Part shown: positions 9,048 through 19,337 of the stretch, piece after piece | How positions within the stretch are numbered: the first letter of the stretch is position 1 | Layout: each line of letters opens with the position of its first letter | Origin: Nitrosomonas sp. | GTDB lineage: Bacteria; Pseudomonadota; Gammaproteobacteria; Burkholderiales; Nitrosomonadaceae | Direction of reading: 5' to 3' | DNA: 49,697 bases | Assembly (NCBI GenBank): GCA_008015565.1 | Contig: SSFV01000065.1 | Coordinates: forward strand, 1 to 49,697 | The notes under the pieces: model-generated | The model's database searches: none | Seen by the model: only the letters and a program-made list of their open reading frames with translations | What the model was told of the DNA's origin: nothing | Position numbers and translations under genes: made by a program

Positions 9048-11237
9048 GTGACTATCACTTATATACCCGATTTGCAACAACGATTGTTGCTGGATGCGCG
9101 GCTTCATGACCCTTATAGCTATTTAGGAATGCATCGTGAAGCTGATCAAGTTCTGGTTCGTATATTTCGTCCTGATGTTGCGAATATTTGGATTAGAGCG
9201 ACTACCGATTTTGAACCCATGCGGCGCATCCATCCGGATGGAATTTTCGAGTGGCGCGGGGTATCTTTTCCTGCCATGCCTTATTGTTTACGTATTGAAT
9301 CAAAAGATACTACCCGAATCCTTTATGAAGCATATGATGCCTATGCTTTTGCCCCGCAAATTTCGGGCCATGACTTGCATCTCTTTAATGAGGGCAAGCT
9401 TTGGCAAGCTTATCGCATGCTTGGTGCGCATTTTGTCCAAAATGCCGGAGTTGACGGTGTGCGTTTCACAGTTTGGGCACCCAATGCCGAGCGTGTCAGT
9501 GTGGTGGGCGATTTCAATCGCTGGGATGGCAGGGTCCATCCGATGAAAGTGCACCATGCCAGCGGTGTGTGGGAATTGTTTATTCCGCAATTACTGCCAG
9601 ATTCATTATATAAGTTTGAGATTCGCAATCGCCATAGCGGAGAAATTCTCATTAAAACGGATCCCTATGCCAATCGCTATGAAATGCGGCCGGGTACTGC
9701 GGCGCTGATCTCCGCCTATCGCAACCATATCTGGCAAGATGCTGCATGGATGACGAGCCGTGCCCGCTTCGATTGGCTGCATGCGCCGCTCAATATTTTT
9801 GAAATTCATGCGGGATCATGGAAACGCCATCCGGACGGGCGTTTCTATAGCTATCGCGAACTGGCCGATCATTTACTGGGTTATGTTCTGGAAATGGGCT
9901 ATACGCACATCGAGTTGATGCCAATTTCCGAGCATCCGCTTGATGAATCGTGGGGATACCAAACCACCGGATACTTTGCGGTTACCAGCCGCTATGGTTC
10001 GCCCGACGATTTCCGCTTTTTTGTCGATGCGTGCCATCAGGCCGGAATTGGCGTCATTCTCGATTGGGTGCCGGCGCATTTCCCGCAGGATACGTTTGCG
10101 TTGGCGCGTTTTGACGGTACCGCGCTGTATGAACACGAAGACCCGCGGCTGGGGTTTCATCAGGATTGGGGTACTTATATTTTTAACTATGGTCGCAACG
10201 AAGTCAGATCTTTTCTGCTCTCCAGCGCGCATTATTGGTTATCGGAATTTCACCTGGATGGATTGCGTGTCGATGCCGTTGCGTCGATGCTTTATCTTGA
10301 CTATTCACGTAAAACAGGGGAATGGCTGCCAAATAAATTCGGTGGCCGCGAGAATTTGGAAGCCATTGATTTTATCCGTGAGCTTAACATCATGGTGCAC
10401 GAACAATTCCCAGGTGCGCTCACGCTTGCCGAAGAATCCACTTCCTGGCCCGGCGTATCACGTCCAACGTATACAGGCGGATTGGGTTTCTCAATGAAAT
10501 GGAATATGGGCTGGATGCACGATACGCTGGCTTATATGCAGCACAATCCCGTGCATCGCCGCTATCATCAGGATCAATTGACATTCGGCCAGCTATACGC
10601 CTACACCGAAAATTTTGTGTTGCCTTTTTCACATGACGAAGTTGTGCATGGCAAAGGTTCACTGTTCAACAAAATGCCAGGCGATGACTGGCAAAAATTT
10701 GCCAATGTGCGCTTGCTGCTAGTCTATCAAATGACATATCCGGGGAAGAAACTTAATTTCATGGGTAATGAATTTGCGCAAAAACAGGAATGGCGCGTAA
10801 ATCACGAGCTGGATTGGTATTTGCAGGGACAAAAGCAGCACTCCGGCATACTGGCGGCATACCGGGACCTGAATCATTACTACAAACACATTCCAGCGCT
10901 CCATGAACTCGACTTTGCTGCTGAAGGGTTTTACTGGGTTGACTGCCAAGATGCCGATCATTCGGTTATCAGCTATGCGCGGCGCGCCAAAGATAATTCC
11001 TTTGTGCTGGTGGTTCTCAATTTCACGCCCGTTCCGCGCCACGGTTACCGCATCGGCGTTCCCTCTGCCGGAATTTATCATGAACTCTTCAACAGCGATT
11101 CGGCTTATTACGGTGGCGGCAACATCGGCAATTTAGGCAATATTGCCAGCGTGCCAGCGCCGTGGATGGGATTTGATCATTCAATCGCCATTACCTTGCC
11201 GCCGCTGGCGGGGATTGTTTTTAGTTTGACAGAATAG
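9048..11237 (+). CDS. glgB: 1,4-alpha-glucan branching enzyme (GH13, CBM48)
   Basis: The product introduces alpha-1,6 branches in glycogen. At 729 residues it matches the usual length. The order is an N-terminal beta domain (1-115), CBM48 around 125-215 ([20 protein letters not shown]), the GH13 barrel, and a C-terminal beta domain. The catalytic residues are visible: nucleophile Asp409 in [17 protein letters not shown], acid/base Glu462 in [14 protein letters not shown], and Asp530 in [13 protein letters not shown]. All are offset by exactly four from the Escherichia coli positions as I recall them. Translation starts at a GTG, with no clear ribosome-binding site. It is divergent from the glgC operon, and both probably respond to shared signals in the 160-base intergenic region. 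Confidence 0.97.
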   Translation: MTITYIPDLQQRLLLDARLHDPYSYLGMHREADQVLVRIFRPDVANIWIRATTDFEPMRRIHPDGIFEWRGVSFPAMPYCLRIESKDTTRILYEAYDAYAFAPQISGHDLHLFNEGKLWQAYRMLGAHFVQNAGVDGVRFTVWAPNAERVSVVGDFNRWDGRVHPMKVHHASGVWELFIPQLLPDSLYKFEIRNRHSGEILIKTDPYANRYEMRPGTAALISAYRNHIWQDAAWMTSRARFDWLHAPLNIFEIHAGSWKRHPDGRFYSYRELADHLLGYVLEMGYTHIELMPISEHPLDESWGYQTTGYFAVTSRYGSPDDFRFFVDACHQAGIGVILDWVPAHFPQDTFALARFDGTALYEHEDPRLGFHQDWGTYIFNYGRNEVRSFLLSSAHYWLSEFHLDGLRVDAVASMLYLDYSRKTGEWLPNKFGGRENLEAIDFIRELNIMVHEQFPGALTLAEESTSWPGVSRPTYTGGLGFSMKWNMGWMHDTLAYMQHNPVHRRYHQDQLTFGQLYAYTENFVLPFSHDEVVHGKGSLFNKMPGDDWQKFANVRLLLVYQMTYPGKKLNFMGNEFAQKQEWRVNHELDWYLQGQKQHSGILAAYRDLNHYYKHIPALHELDFAAEGFYWVDCQDADHSVISYARRAKDNSFVLVVLNFTPVPRHGYRIGVPSAGIYHELFNSDSAYYGGGNIGNLGNIASVPAPWMGFDHSIAITLPPLAGIVFSLTE

Positions 11238-11375
11238 GTATGGGTTGATACTTCCAATCGTTTTAGCCACTATGTTTTCCTGAATGATCCGAAGGTTGTG
11301 CGTGTGCTCGCAAGCGGCAAGGCGGATATTTCTTTTTGGCACGATCGATCCTGTTTTACAGGCGGACTGTTTACC

Positions 11376-11810
11376 TTATTCCGCTACACTCTCGCCCGAT
11401 CCGCCCATTTCTTTGGGCACATCCTTCAGTTTTTGCACGCCGTCTTTTATGGGAAGCACCGTTTCTTGATAATGTACGTGAACACCTGCTTTGAAAGGAA
11501 GATCCGGTATCACTGCGGCAAAAATGTCTGTCAATCCCATGCCCGGATGTTCGGTGAAAAGATGTCCTCCGCAAATCTTGCACCATTTGCGATAGCTTTG
11601 CGGTGTTTTGTTATAGGTGCCAATATTGTCGGCACCCTTGGTAATCTTTACTGCTTCGGGTTTCCACAAGGTAAATGCATTGACCGGTCCGGCCGACCAG
11701 CGACGGCATGACTCGCAGTGGCAATAACCCATTGCGGCTGGTTCGCCGGTGACAGTAAACTGAACTGCGCCGCAAAAGCAGTTTCCTTTGTAAGCATGAT
11801 CATTGCTCAT
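11376..11810 (-). CDS. GFA family (CENP-V/GFA domain) zinc-binding protein
   Basis: This 144-residue protein has the Cys pattern of the glutathione-dependent formaldehyde-activating (GFA) fold: CFC at 11-13, CHCESC at 30-35 and CKICGGH starting at 77, which bind structural and catalytic zinc in known members. The family name comes from Gfa of Paracoccus, but most members are uncharacterised and the formaldehyde role is doubtful for them. ATG at 11810 has AAGGAG five bases upstream, so the start is well supported. It is transcribed towards glgB and separated by 62 bases from the DUF2254 gene upstream. No link with glycogen metabolism is evident. Confidence 0.85.
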   Translation of the reverse strand: MSNDHAYKGNCFCGAVQFTVTGEPAAMGYCHCESCRRWSAGPVNAFTLWKPEAVKITKGADNIGTYNKTPQSYRKWCKICGGHLFTEHPGMGLTDIFAAVIPDLPFKAGVHVHYQETVLPIKDGVQKLKDVPKEMGGSGESVAE

Positions 11811-11872
11811 AATGACTCCTTAGTTATGTAAATAAATTCATGATGTTATCATTACACAATGGTTGCGGTATT

Positions 11873-13162
11873 TCACTCCGGTACACTGTACTTGGCAACC
11901 GATTGAACAATTTCAAGTTCTTCCGGCAACTTCAGGGATTCTTCCGCGTACCTAAGGGCAAGCTTGGCATGAAGGATAGCGGCCTGCTTCATCTCATCAT
12001 GCTCGAGCAGAGTGAGACAGTGAAGGGCTTTTTGCAGCCTGATCATCACTTGGACAGAAGAGGCGCCATCCCGGGCAATGGCGTTAAACGCGTCATCGAA
12101 CATATCGTTGATGGTAATTGCCGGAATTGCGACACGATCATATTCGGCATCGAGGCCGCCATCCTCCTCAAGAGCTTGTGCCCAGTGCACAAAAAGGCGC
12201 ACGAACGTTCCGATGATGTCGATTGCAGTACCCGCGTCGTTCACTGCGGGCGATAGGGCGCGGCTGGCAATCTCGGATAAGACGATCAGGCCGAAACGGG
12301 GATCTGATTCAAAGGTTCTTTCCCCGCCGATCACAAAAGCATCGATGACTTCTTCCACAATATTGCTTTCCTCCGGAATGTCTTTTTTAGAGATAAAAGC
12401 CATAGGCTTACCAGGACTTACAAAAGCGCCTGGAGGTGTACAAACGCAGATTTTGCAGTCATTTTGTTCGGCTATCGCTTGTAGCTTAGCAATATGAATG
12501 TTTTGCACGTATCCGGCGTCTTTCGGAAAGATGGCTATGCCCTGGCCAGTCGAAGTTGCTTTTGCAGCGCCCAATGTTGGGAGCCTGGCCCGCAATTTCA
12601 GTGCGGCGTCGGTTGCCGCCTCGACTTTGTCGATTGTGTGGCCCAACCGGCCCAGCCTCGCTATGCGATCAACCCACCGGATGAAGCTTAGAATCACGAA
12701 TGCGAATACAATAATCGTGATAATAAACAAGATAAACCGCCCAGGATTATCGTAAAATCCATTGAGTACGGCGATCAAGCCTACAATGCTGAATATGAAG
12801 GCGCCTATGAAGGTCGAAAGCGCATTTTGCGATACATCGTCGCCAACCACCAAAGGAAATGAGCGTGGCGTCGCCGAGTTGCTTGCCGAGGCATAGGCCG
12901 ATAACATCGCCCCCACCGCAAATACCGCAATCACGAGCATGCTGGTCGAAATGATCGATAGTAATGTTTCAATAGACTCGGCACTGATGTCCGGAAAAGA
13001 TTGTCCTGCTCCGAGATGATCGGCTAATCCTGCAACTACCGCTGCGATGAGTGATAACACACAGCTTATCAGCGGTTTCAGCCAGAGACGCTCCCGAAGC
13101 CGGGCTAGATAGAATCTGGCGATATTGCGAAGTTCCAGACCGGAACGTGATAGTTGGCTCAT
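11873..13162 (-). CDS. DUF2254 family membrane protein
   Basis: This 429-residue protein matches the general layout of DUF2254: a basic N-terminus (FYLARLRERLWLKPLI), four predicted membrane segments around residues 30-50, 70-95, 115-135 and 140-165, then a long soluble C-terminal region. The conserved block SPAVNDAGTAIDIIGTFVRL, typical of the family as I know it, is present, preceded by RFGLIVLSEIASRALSP. No enzymatic role is established for the family; ion channel or transport ideas are speculative. The ATG at 13162 is preferred to an in-frame TTG three codons upstream. It lies 62 bases before the GFA gene and may be co-transcribed with it. Confidence 0.8.
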   Translation of the reverse strand: MSQLSRSGLELRNIARFYLARLRERLWLKPLISCVLSLIAAVVAGLADHLGAGQSFPDISAESIETLLSIISTSMLVIAVFAVGAMLSAYASASNSATPRSFPLVVGDDVSQNALSTFIGAFIFSIVGLIAVLNGFYDNPGRFILFIITIIVFAFVILSFIRWVDRIARLGRLGHTIDKVEAATDAALKLRARLPTLGAAKATSTGQGIAIFPKDAGYVQNIHIAKLQAIAEQNDCKICVCTPPGAFVSPGKPMAFISKKDIPEESNIVEEVIDAFVIGGERTFESDPRFGLIVLSEIASRALSPAVNDAGTAIDIIGTFVRLFVHWAQALEEDGGLDAEYDRVAIPAITINDMFDDAFNAIARDGASSVQVMIRLQKALHCLTLLEHDEMKQAAILHAKLALRYAEESLKLPEELEIVQSVAKYSVPE

Positions 13163-13890
13163 AATACCCAACGCACAATTAACAGGTGCCGCGCGATTTT
13201 GCCCCGCAATACCCGGCAGCCGGAGCGAGGCGGAGTTGAATGTCAGACAAGAAACCTAGCCACCGTTTTGTTAGCTTTATCGATGGCGATAGGTAGAAAA
13301 TTTGAGATAACCCATCGAACATTTTCGTCTGTGTTATGCAGCCATTACTTTCAAGCACGTTGAGAGCAGGATCAAAGCTGAGTTTGTTCTCGTTTGATCG
13401 TTTCTGGATTCCGGCCATGCCTATTGGTTTCTCGTTCATTATGGCGCCACAATTGGAGTTAGATTTTTCATTCGAAACATCATATCTCAGTTTTTTTAAT
13501 AATTCGACCGGGAGGCAAAAAATACAAGCAAAATTCATCCGCACTGGCATTCATGTATAGCAGCCAGTTTTGGCGGGCTGTGCATCCCCTGCATTGTTGC
13601 CGTCAAAAAAATGAATAATAAGAAAGCGGATTGGGTGGTGACTCGCACGACAAACCTAGTTATATCGGTTGCAGACGGCTACACAATATCGAGCCATCGC
13701 TTCGGTTTGTGTTAATCGGAATTAATTTCTTCTTGGCAGTCTTATCGGAAAGTCAGATGAAATAAACGATTGGCAACATCGATTCGCATTGGTCTGGAAA
13801 TTATCAATTTATAAATCGCAAATCTCATGTGAATAAAATCATTCTTTGTGGTGAAACAAGAATTGACTTCCTTGCTTTCTGAACGAACCA
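13163..13890. other. 728-base gap with no convincing gene
   Basis: Open frames exist on both strands here (for example 13179-13550 leftward, 13336-13560 rightward), but none has a recognisable domain, a good ribosome-binding site or conserved-looking composition. A short rightward stretch around 13411-13500 (reading GHAYWFLVHYGATIGVRFF in one frame) looks protein-like but lacks a start. The region may be decayed coding DNA next to the IS remnant and accessory genes. Confidence 0.4.
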
Positions 13891-14412
13891 TCAAGTGTTA
13901 TCTGACTGTTTTGTTTCTGCGAGCGATTTTAAGTGCTGAAGTGTAACAGGTAAACCTTTCTCAACCTGGGGGCGGACTACTCGTGTAAGAAACGGCTTAA
14001 GAAGCCCAGCGAATGTGACTCGATGAACAACTTTTGTGCCGCCTGCCACGATTTCTAATTCATGGTCAAAGTCCATGCGGAATAACAGAGTCTTACTGGT
14101 TGCTGTAAAGTGCCGGTTTTTCTCTATGGATATAATTTCTATTGGCACAGTCCTGCCTTTGGCCGGTGTCAGGCTGCCTTTTGAACCGAGCGTCAGGCCG
14201 TTGTCTAGGCTAGAAGCCTTCGTATCCGGGTCCCATTGTTTCCAGTTGTTGGCATCCTCGTAGATGCTGAAAATTGTTTCTGGAGATGCTGAGATTACAA
14301 TTTGCTTTTCTACAGTACTAATATTTGTTCCAATAATACCTAACATCGAAGTGAGTGGCTTGAGCGGCTGAATTGCCCGGCTCCCTGTGCAATGGTTAGT
14401 TGAGTTAAACAT
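13891..14412 (-). CDS. SRPBCC family protein (polyketide cyclase/dehydrase-like)
   Basis: The protein is 173 residues from the first ATG (14412), or 151 from the ATG at 14346. The second start would place the characteristic first strand (EKQIVISASPETIFSIYEDA) close to the N-terminus, as usual for this helix-grip fold. Family features are the ISASPETIFSIYEDANNWKQWDPD opening, a central beta sheet (FDHELEIVAGGTKVVHRVTF) and a long C-terminal helix. SRPBCC proteins bind hydrophobic ligands; many are small orphan proteins and no ligand can be inferred here. Neither start has a strong ribosome-binding site. It stands alone between a gene-poor gap and the IS3 remnant. Confidence 0.7.
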   Translation of the reverse strand: MFNSTNHCTGSRAIQPLKPLTSMLGIIGTNISTVEKQIVISASPETIFSIYEDANNWKQWDPDTKASSLDNGLTLGSKGSLTPAKGRTVPIEIISIEKNRHFTATSKTLLFRMDFDHELEIVAGGTKVVHRVTFAGLLKPFLTRVVRPQVEKGLPVTLQHLKSLAETKQSDNT

Positions 14413-14566
14413 TTACGCATTCAAAATGAGGGCTTGAGTTTTCTTTTCCTCGATCGGATCCTCAAATTATATATTACCCTCAAATGCCGCGCGAAAATCA
14501 TCGCGGCCGATCAAAAAGATTGTGTAATTGGGCCGCTGCCGCTGAATTTCTCACACGACTCCGCTG

Positions 14567-14830
14567 GTAGAAACCGGCATAGATAACGCACTAGTTGAAA
14601 CGATCAACGGCTTATATAAAACACAGTCTTACTGCAATGCGGTTGGTAACGTACCCGTGAAGCAGCGGAATTACCACGTTTGAATGGGACGATTTGTTCA
14701 ACAAGCGCCGGTTACTGGAGCTGATTGGAAATATTCAACCGGTTGAGTTTGAATTGGCATATTATCGTCAATTAAGAAAGTCGGCCGATACGGTTGGAAT
14801 CAAGACAATTAGTCTCTGGAACATCCGTGC
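14567..14830 (+). pseudogene. Remnant of an IS3-family transposase (orfB C-terminus), frameshifted
   Basis: From 14567 one frame reads VETGIDNALVETINGLYKTQ, the DDE-domain block (DNALxETINGLYK) of IS3 OrfB. The match then moves to the frame used from about 14690, which reads FNKRRLLELIGNIQPVEFEL and AYYRQLRKSADTVGIKTISL. This is the usual C-terminal end of the same transposase. At least one frameshift and in-frame stops separate the two parts, and the N-terminal catalytic residues, orfA and the left end are missing. It is an inactive relic. It abuts the glgC-like relic at 14834, suggesting insertion into, or recombination at, that locus. The exact IS boundaries are not visible. Confidence 0.8.
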
Positions 14831-14833
14831 CGA

Positions 14834-15058
14834 TTCAGTGAATCATTTATCGGTGAGGGTGTTGAACCGGAAGACTGTAACTTCATGGATAATGTCGGGA
14901 ATGGTCAAGGTGTAAAACTGCGCCGTGTTAGTGTAGATACCCATAATTTTATCGAAGCGGATTCGCGAATAGGTTGCGAATCTGCAAAAAACGGGCGATG
15001 CTATCATGTTACGCCATCCAGCCTGATAGTAGTGCCATTAGGTGATACCAATCATTAA
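14834..15058 (+). pseudogene. Probable C-terminal relic of a second glgC
   Basis: The frame ending at TAA 15056-15058 encodes about 74 residues with no sensible start. It reads EDCNFMDNVGNGQGVKLRRV, then DTHNFIEADSRIGCESAKNG, then RCYHVTPSSLIVVPLGDTNH. This aligns with the left-handed beta-helix end of GlgC: in the intact glgC here the equivalent is [20 protein letters not shown], then [13 protein letters not shown]. The shared landmarks are ED, N-V, LRRV, the I-x-G turn and Y-x-VT before the final strand. It ends 34 bases before glgX, which commonly neighbours glgC. The whole nucleotidyltransferase domain is missing, replaced upstream by the IS3 relic. The identity is inferred by eye; a different hexapeptide-repeat protein is possible. 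Confidence 0.6.
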
Positions 15059-15092
15059 GCCCGTGACTCGATAGGAAAGGGTGGAGGAAACG

Positions 15093-17249
15093 ATGAATAA
15101 TAAAATTCGCACAAATGGCAAACCTTTTTCTCGACTGTGGCCTGGCAAGCCATATCCACTGGGAGCTACCTGGGACGGGTCGGGTGTCAATTTTGCCATC
15201 TTTTCGGAACATGCAGAAAAAGTAGAATTGTGCTTGTTTGATCAGACAAAGCACCATGAGATTCAACGTATTGAATTACACGAGCAAACCGATCAGGTGT
15301 GGCATATCTATCTTCCGGAGGCTCGTCCGGGCTTACTGTATGGCTACCGGGTGCATGGTCCATATAAGCCTGAAGAAGGACATCGATTTAACCCCAACAA
15401 GTTATTGCTGGATCCCTATGCCAAGGACATCCAGGGGGCGCTGCGCTGGAGTGATGCACATTTTGGCTACGAAATTAATAATAATCGCGAAGACCTCTCC
15501 TTTGACAGTATGGATAATTCCCGTGAGGTGCCAAAGGGTCGGGTAGTTGATCCTGCTTTCACTTGGGGAGATGATCAGTCACCAAATATACCCTGGCAAG
15601 AAACCGTCATTTATGAACTGCATGTTAAGGGTTTTACGCAGTTACATCCTGAGATAGGACAAGAGCTGCGCGGAACATATGCCGCACTGGCTACTGCACC
15701 CGTGATCGAGTATTTTAGCAATCTTGGTATCACCACAGTGGAGCTGATGCCGATCCATGCGTTTATTGATGATCGCCATCTAGTAGAGAGAGGCTTGCGC
15801 AACTACTGGGGCTATAATTCCATTGGTTTTTTTGCGCCGGATAGCCGCTACTCTTCAACTGGTTTGATCAACGAATTCAAGACAATGGTCAAGACATTAC
15901 ATGCTGCCAATATCGAGGTAATCCTGGATGTTGTCTATAATCACACTGCCGAGGGTAATCAACTTGGACCCACGCTGTCATTTCGAGGGATCGACAACGC
16001 AGCTTACTATCGCTTGATACCTGATGATAAACGTTATTACATGGATTATACGGGTTGTGGCAATTCGCTCAACATGATTCATCCGCGCGTCTTGCAATTG
16101 ATCATGGACAGTTTGCGTTACTGGGTGTTAGAGATGCATGTAGATGGTTTTCGCTTTGACCTGGCAGCTGCACTCGCTCGAGGTTTACACGAAGTTAACC
16201 GCCTCAGTACTTTTCTTGACATCATACATCAAGATCCGATTCTTTCTCAGGTTAAACTTATTGCCGAACCCTGGGATCTGGGTGAAGGGGGATACCAGGT
16301 GGGGAATTTTCCTGTTGGCTGGACCGAGTGGAACGGTAAATACCGTGATGCCGTGCGAGATTACTGGCGCGGCGAGGGAGGAATCATTGGTGATATTGGC
16401 TATCGCTTAACAGGTTCTAGCGATCTTTACGAGCATAGTGGCCGTCGTCCCTATGCCAGTATTAATTTTATTACCGCACATGATGGGTTTACTTTACGTG
16501 ATCTGGTCAGCTACAACCAGAAGCATAATGAAGCGAATCTGGAAGATAATCATGATGGTGAATCCAATAATCGTAGCTGGAACTGCGGTACGGAAGGTGA
16601 AACAGATGATCTGGATATTTTTGCCTTGCGTATGCGGCAAAAGCGCAATTTTCTCTCCACTTTGTTTCTCTCCCAAGGTGTTCCGATGTTGTTGGCGGGT
16701 GACGAAATGGGACGCAGCCAGCAAGGCAATAATAATGCTTATTGCCAAGACAACGAAATCAGCTGGATCAACTGGAAGTTGATTGAAGAAAATCAGGATT
16801 TAGTTCAATTTGTCCGGAGTCTCATACAATTCACTAAAGCGCACCCAGCCTTTCATCGACGCAATTTTTTTCAAGGACAAGTCATTAAGGGTACCAAAGA
16901 TATCATTTGGCTCAATTGCAACGGGCAAGAAATGGATAATGAGGAATGGACGAACAGTTATGCCCGTTCCATGGGGCTCTATCTGGCGGGCTCAGCTATC
17001 ATGATGCGTGACAAATATGGAAATCTGATTGAGGATGATGATTTTCTTCTACTTCTCAATGCGTATCATGAAGAAATTGCATTTTCGATACCCGAGATTG
17101 CTGGAGAGCAAGAATGGCAGGTCGTTATCGATACCATCAGCTCCACATTTCCAAAAGAGGCGGAAAAAAATTATTATAAGGGTGATAGTTATCTCATGCA
17201 GGGACGTTCACTTGTTTTATTAATGCATGTCAGAGAAAAAAACAAATAA
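15093..17249 (+). CDS. glgX: Glycogen debranching enzyme GlgX (isoamylase-type GH13)
   Basis: The product hydrolyses alpha-1,6 branches of glycogen. It has an N-terminal CBM48 ([20 protein letters not shown]) followed by a GH13 isoamylase-type barrel. The catalytic residues are visible: Asp356 in [15 protein letters not shown], Glu392 in [16 protein letters not shown] and Asp464 in [20 protein letters not shown], followed by the GlgX/isoamylase signature [21 protein letters not shown]. At 718 residues it is longer than E. coli GlgX (657), as in many isoamylase/TreX-like members. The ATG at 15093 has GGAGG at 15083-15087, so it is preferred to the in-frame GTG at 15081. It follows the relics of glgC and IS3. 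A short inverted repeat (ACCTGG/CCAGGT, 17417-17438) lies downstream. Confidence 0.95.
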   Translation: MNNKIRTNGKPFSRLWPGKPYPLGATWDGSGVNFAIFSEHAEKVELCLFDQTKHHEIQRIELHEQTDQVWHIYLPEARPGLLYGYRVHGPYKPEEGHRFNPNKLLLDPYAKDIQGALRWSDAHFGYEINNNREDLSFDSMDNSREVPKGRVVDPAFTWGDDQSPNIPWQETVIYELHVKGFTQLHPEIGQELRGTYAALATAPVIEYFSNLGITTVELMPIHAFIDDRHLVERGLRNYWGYNSIGFFAPDSRYSSTGLINEFKTMVKTLHAANIEVILDVVYNHTAEGNQLGPTLSFRGIDNAAYYRLIPDDKRYYMDYTGCGNSLNMIHPRVLQLIMDSLRYWVLEMHVDGFRFDLAAALARGLHEVNRLSTFLDIIHQDPILSQVKLIAEPWDLGEGGYQVGNFPVGWTEWNGKYRDAVRDYWRGEGGIIGDIGYRLTGSSDLYEHSGRRPYASINFITAHDGFTLRDLVSYNQKHNEANLEDNHDGESNNRSWNCGTEGETDDLDIFALRMRQKRNFLSTLFLSQGVPMLLAGDEMGRSQQGNNNAYCQDNEISWINWKLIEENQDLVQFVRSLIQFTKAHPAFHRRNFFQGQVIKGTKDIIWLNCNGQEMDNEEWTNSYARSMGLYLAGSAIMMRDKYGNLIEDDDFLLLLNAYHEEIAFSIPEIAGEQEWQVVIDTISSTFPKEAEKNYYKGDSYLMQGRSLVLLMHVREKNK

Positions 17250-17537
17250 AATGTCCCTATAAATCCTCCACAGCGAACAAATTTCAGACTTGGCCCAAAC
17301 CGCCTTAAAGAATAAAACAGGCGATTAAAGAAAGGGAAAGAAATTTTAAAAGGGGCGGTTGGCATGGTAGACAAAGGAATGAAATGAAGTATTCGTTTAT
17401 CGCTCTACACGAGAAGACCTGGCCTGTTGACACCAGGTATAAAGCCTGACTCCATTGTTACCCCTTGTCTAGGGAGGGATTGGCGTTGATTCCTAGGGAC
17501 CAGAAAATTGCGCAATAACTGCTTGCCTATAGCGGCT

Positions 17538-19337
17538 TTATAAGGTCTTCAGGTACTCGATGATTGCCAATGCGCCTTCCTTGTCTGCCGACCAATTAAG
17601 CCGGTAAGTTTTGTTTCCTTCCACGATGTCTTTATCGTGCCCTTTATTGCTTAATGCCGGAATGACATCGGTCTGAAACAGATAGCCTTCGTTTGGCTTG
17701 CCCGATAATGCCGTATCCCAGGCAAACCCGAGCAACTCTGTGTCATAGTCGAGGCGGCTTTTGACGAAGCTTGCCGGGCGTTCGTCCGGTACCAGCAGGT
17801 GATAGACGGTTGGAATGGTGCCGTTGTGCAAGTAAGGCGCTTGCGCCCATACACCACTCAACGGCCGTGCGTTGTAACCGTGGTGCTCATCGTTCGGTGA
17901 CATCAACACGTCTTTTTTACCTGCCATAGAAATACCGTCGAACTCTGCGCATGGTTTGACATCCTTGCCGTATAGCTGAATCGTGGTTTCCGGCGAGCAG
18001 GTATCGTATAGCTCAGTGCGCGCCGCGTAGTTCAACAGCGTGCCAACCACGTAAGCGCGTTTCATGCTGGTGCCGAGATTGTCGTATACTTTACCGTTTT
18101 TCGGCTGATGACAATCAGCGCAATGTTCGGCGAATAATGCCTGCCCCTTCTTGGCCAATGCGGTATCGACGGCAAAAGGATAAGGTTTGGCGGGTAAACC
18201 ATCGAGCAATTCCGAGGCAAACGCGGCCACGCGCACGTCGGTTTGTTCCAAGCCAAGCGTCAGCATTGCGATCAAGTTGCGATAAACCGGTATGGGCACG
18301 TTGCCGTTCCATTGACCGCCGCCATTGATCAGCCGCCGATGGCTTTCATCCCAAGTGGCACGGCGCTTGCTTTGCTCCCACACCGACATGAAATCGGTAA
18401 TGCCGGGTTCCGGCGGCAGCGAGAGTCCGGCGAACCATTTCAGGACCGGTTTCTTACGCGCGTCGATATACCCATTGACAGCACTCAATCCTGTAGCGTC
18501 GGCCATACCGGGGAAACCGGCGAGCATCTGCGATTCGAAACCGCTGTAATTTTTCTCGATCAAGGCGCCGAATCCGTCGTATTCGGCTTCGATCCGCTGC
18601 GCGAACTGCTTGACTATCTGTCCGGCATTTTTCTTAAACAAAGCAATCTGCGCGGTCTCGTAAGCGGTGTCAAAGTGCCGCGTTGGCGACTCGTAGTTAT
18701 TGTAAAAATACACCGGGTTTTGTTGATGAGTTTCGTCCAGCGCCGCCAGCAGCTTTTGCGTCAGGCGCTGATATTTATTGTCACCGGTTTCACCGGCATA
18801 GGTTTTTTGCAAAGTTTGGTACATCTTGACACGGAACAGCACGATATTGAATGTTGTATTGACACCGCCGTCGAGATAATCGATTTGCCCGTTTTCCAGG
18901 CGTACCCGGCCAATGTGGCAGGCGCCGCAAGTGAACGATGCGTAATCGATACTGCTGTTGGCGCCGGCGCGTGATAAGCCGCTAAAACCGACACCGCGTG
19001 CAACCGGGTACGACGGCTGCCGCTCATCGATGAACAAACCGACGCTATCGAGAAAATTTTCCGTGCCGCCCCATAGTTCCGGTGCCAGTTTAGGCATCAG
19101 CTTGAGAGCAATATAAGGAATACCGTCGGTTTCGCTGAAAGCGAAATTGCCAAACCAGTCGTATGCGATTTGATGCGATTGCAGATAATTCGCGATCTCT
19201 TGCAGTTTTTTATTTTTCGCCTGCTGCCAGTCATCCGGTACTTGCTTGACCACAGCGGGGGGTAACGGCGCTTCCAGCGGATGAGAAATACAAGCGGCGA
19301 GGAAAAAGGCGAGTAAAGCAACGCAGACGGTTTTCAT
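17538..19337 (-). CDS. Lipoprotein di-haem c-type cytochrome (peroxidase-like)
   Basis: The ATG at 19337 has GGAG five bases upstream and gives a 599-residue protein with a lipoprotein signal (lipobox LAAC, lipidated Cys16). It should therefore be anchored in a membrane facing the periplasm. Two haem-c sites are visible, CGACH at 137-141 and CADCH at 406-410. Near the C-terminus APYLHNGTIPTVYHLL matches the conserved end of di-haem cytochrome c peroxidase-like proteins. It is much longer than classical peroxidases (about 350 residues), with a large insertion between the haems. Peroxidase activity is therefore unproven; electron transfer is equally possible. The frame extends to 19490, but that extension has no signal or domain. 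The ccm cluster at 43.9 kb would mature it. Confidence 0.85.
   Translation of the reverse strand: MKTVCVALLAFFLAACISHPLEAPLPPAVVKQVPDDWQQAKNKKLQEIANYLQSHQIAYDWFGNFAFSETDGIPYIALKLMPKLAPELWGGTENFLDSVGLFIDERQPSYPVARGVGFSGLSRAGANSSIDYASFTCGACHIGRVRLENGQIDYLDGGVNTTFNIVLFRVKMYQTLQKTYAGETGDNKYQRLTQKLLAALDETHQQNPVYFYNNYESPTRHFDTAYETAQIALFKKNAGQIVKQFAQRIEAEYDGFGALIEKNYSGFESQMLAGFPGMADATGLSAVNGYIDARKKPVLKWFAGLSLPPEPGITDFMSVWEQSKRRATWDESHRRLINGGGQWNGNVPIPVYRNLIAMLTLGLEQTDVRVAAFASELLDGLPAKPYPFAVDTALAKKGQALFAEHCADCHQPKNGKVYDNLGTSMKRAYVVGTLLNYAARTELYDTCSPETTIQLYGKDVKPCAEFDGISMAGKKDVLMSPNDEHHGYNARPLSGVWAQAPYLHNGTIPTVYHLLVPDERPASFVKSRLDYDTELLGFAWDTALSGKPNEGYLFQTDVIPALSNKGHDKDIVEGNKTYRLNWSADKEGALAIIEYLKTL

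Noticed and set aside
13179..13550. 123-codon leftward ORF in the gap after DUF2254
   Set aside because: No domain, no ribosome-binding site, and competing rightward frames of equal quality. Its composition does not look like a folded protein.
17417..17438. Inverted repeat ACCTGG/CCAGGT after glgX as a terminator
   Set aside because: Only six base pairs, with a ten-base loop and no T-run; too weak to list as a feature.
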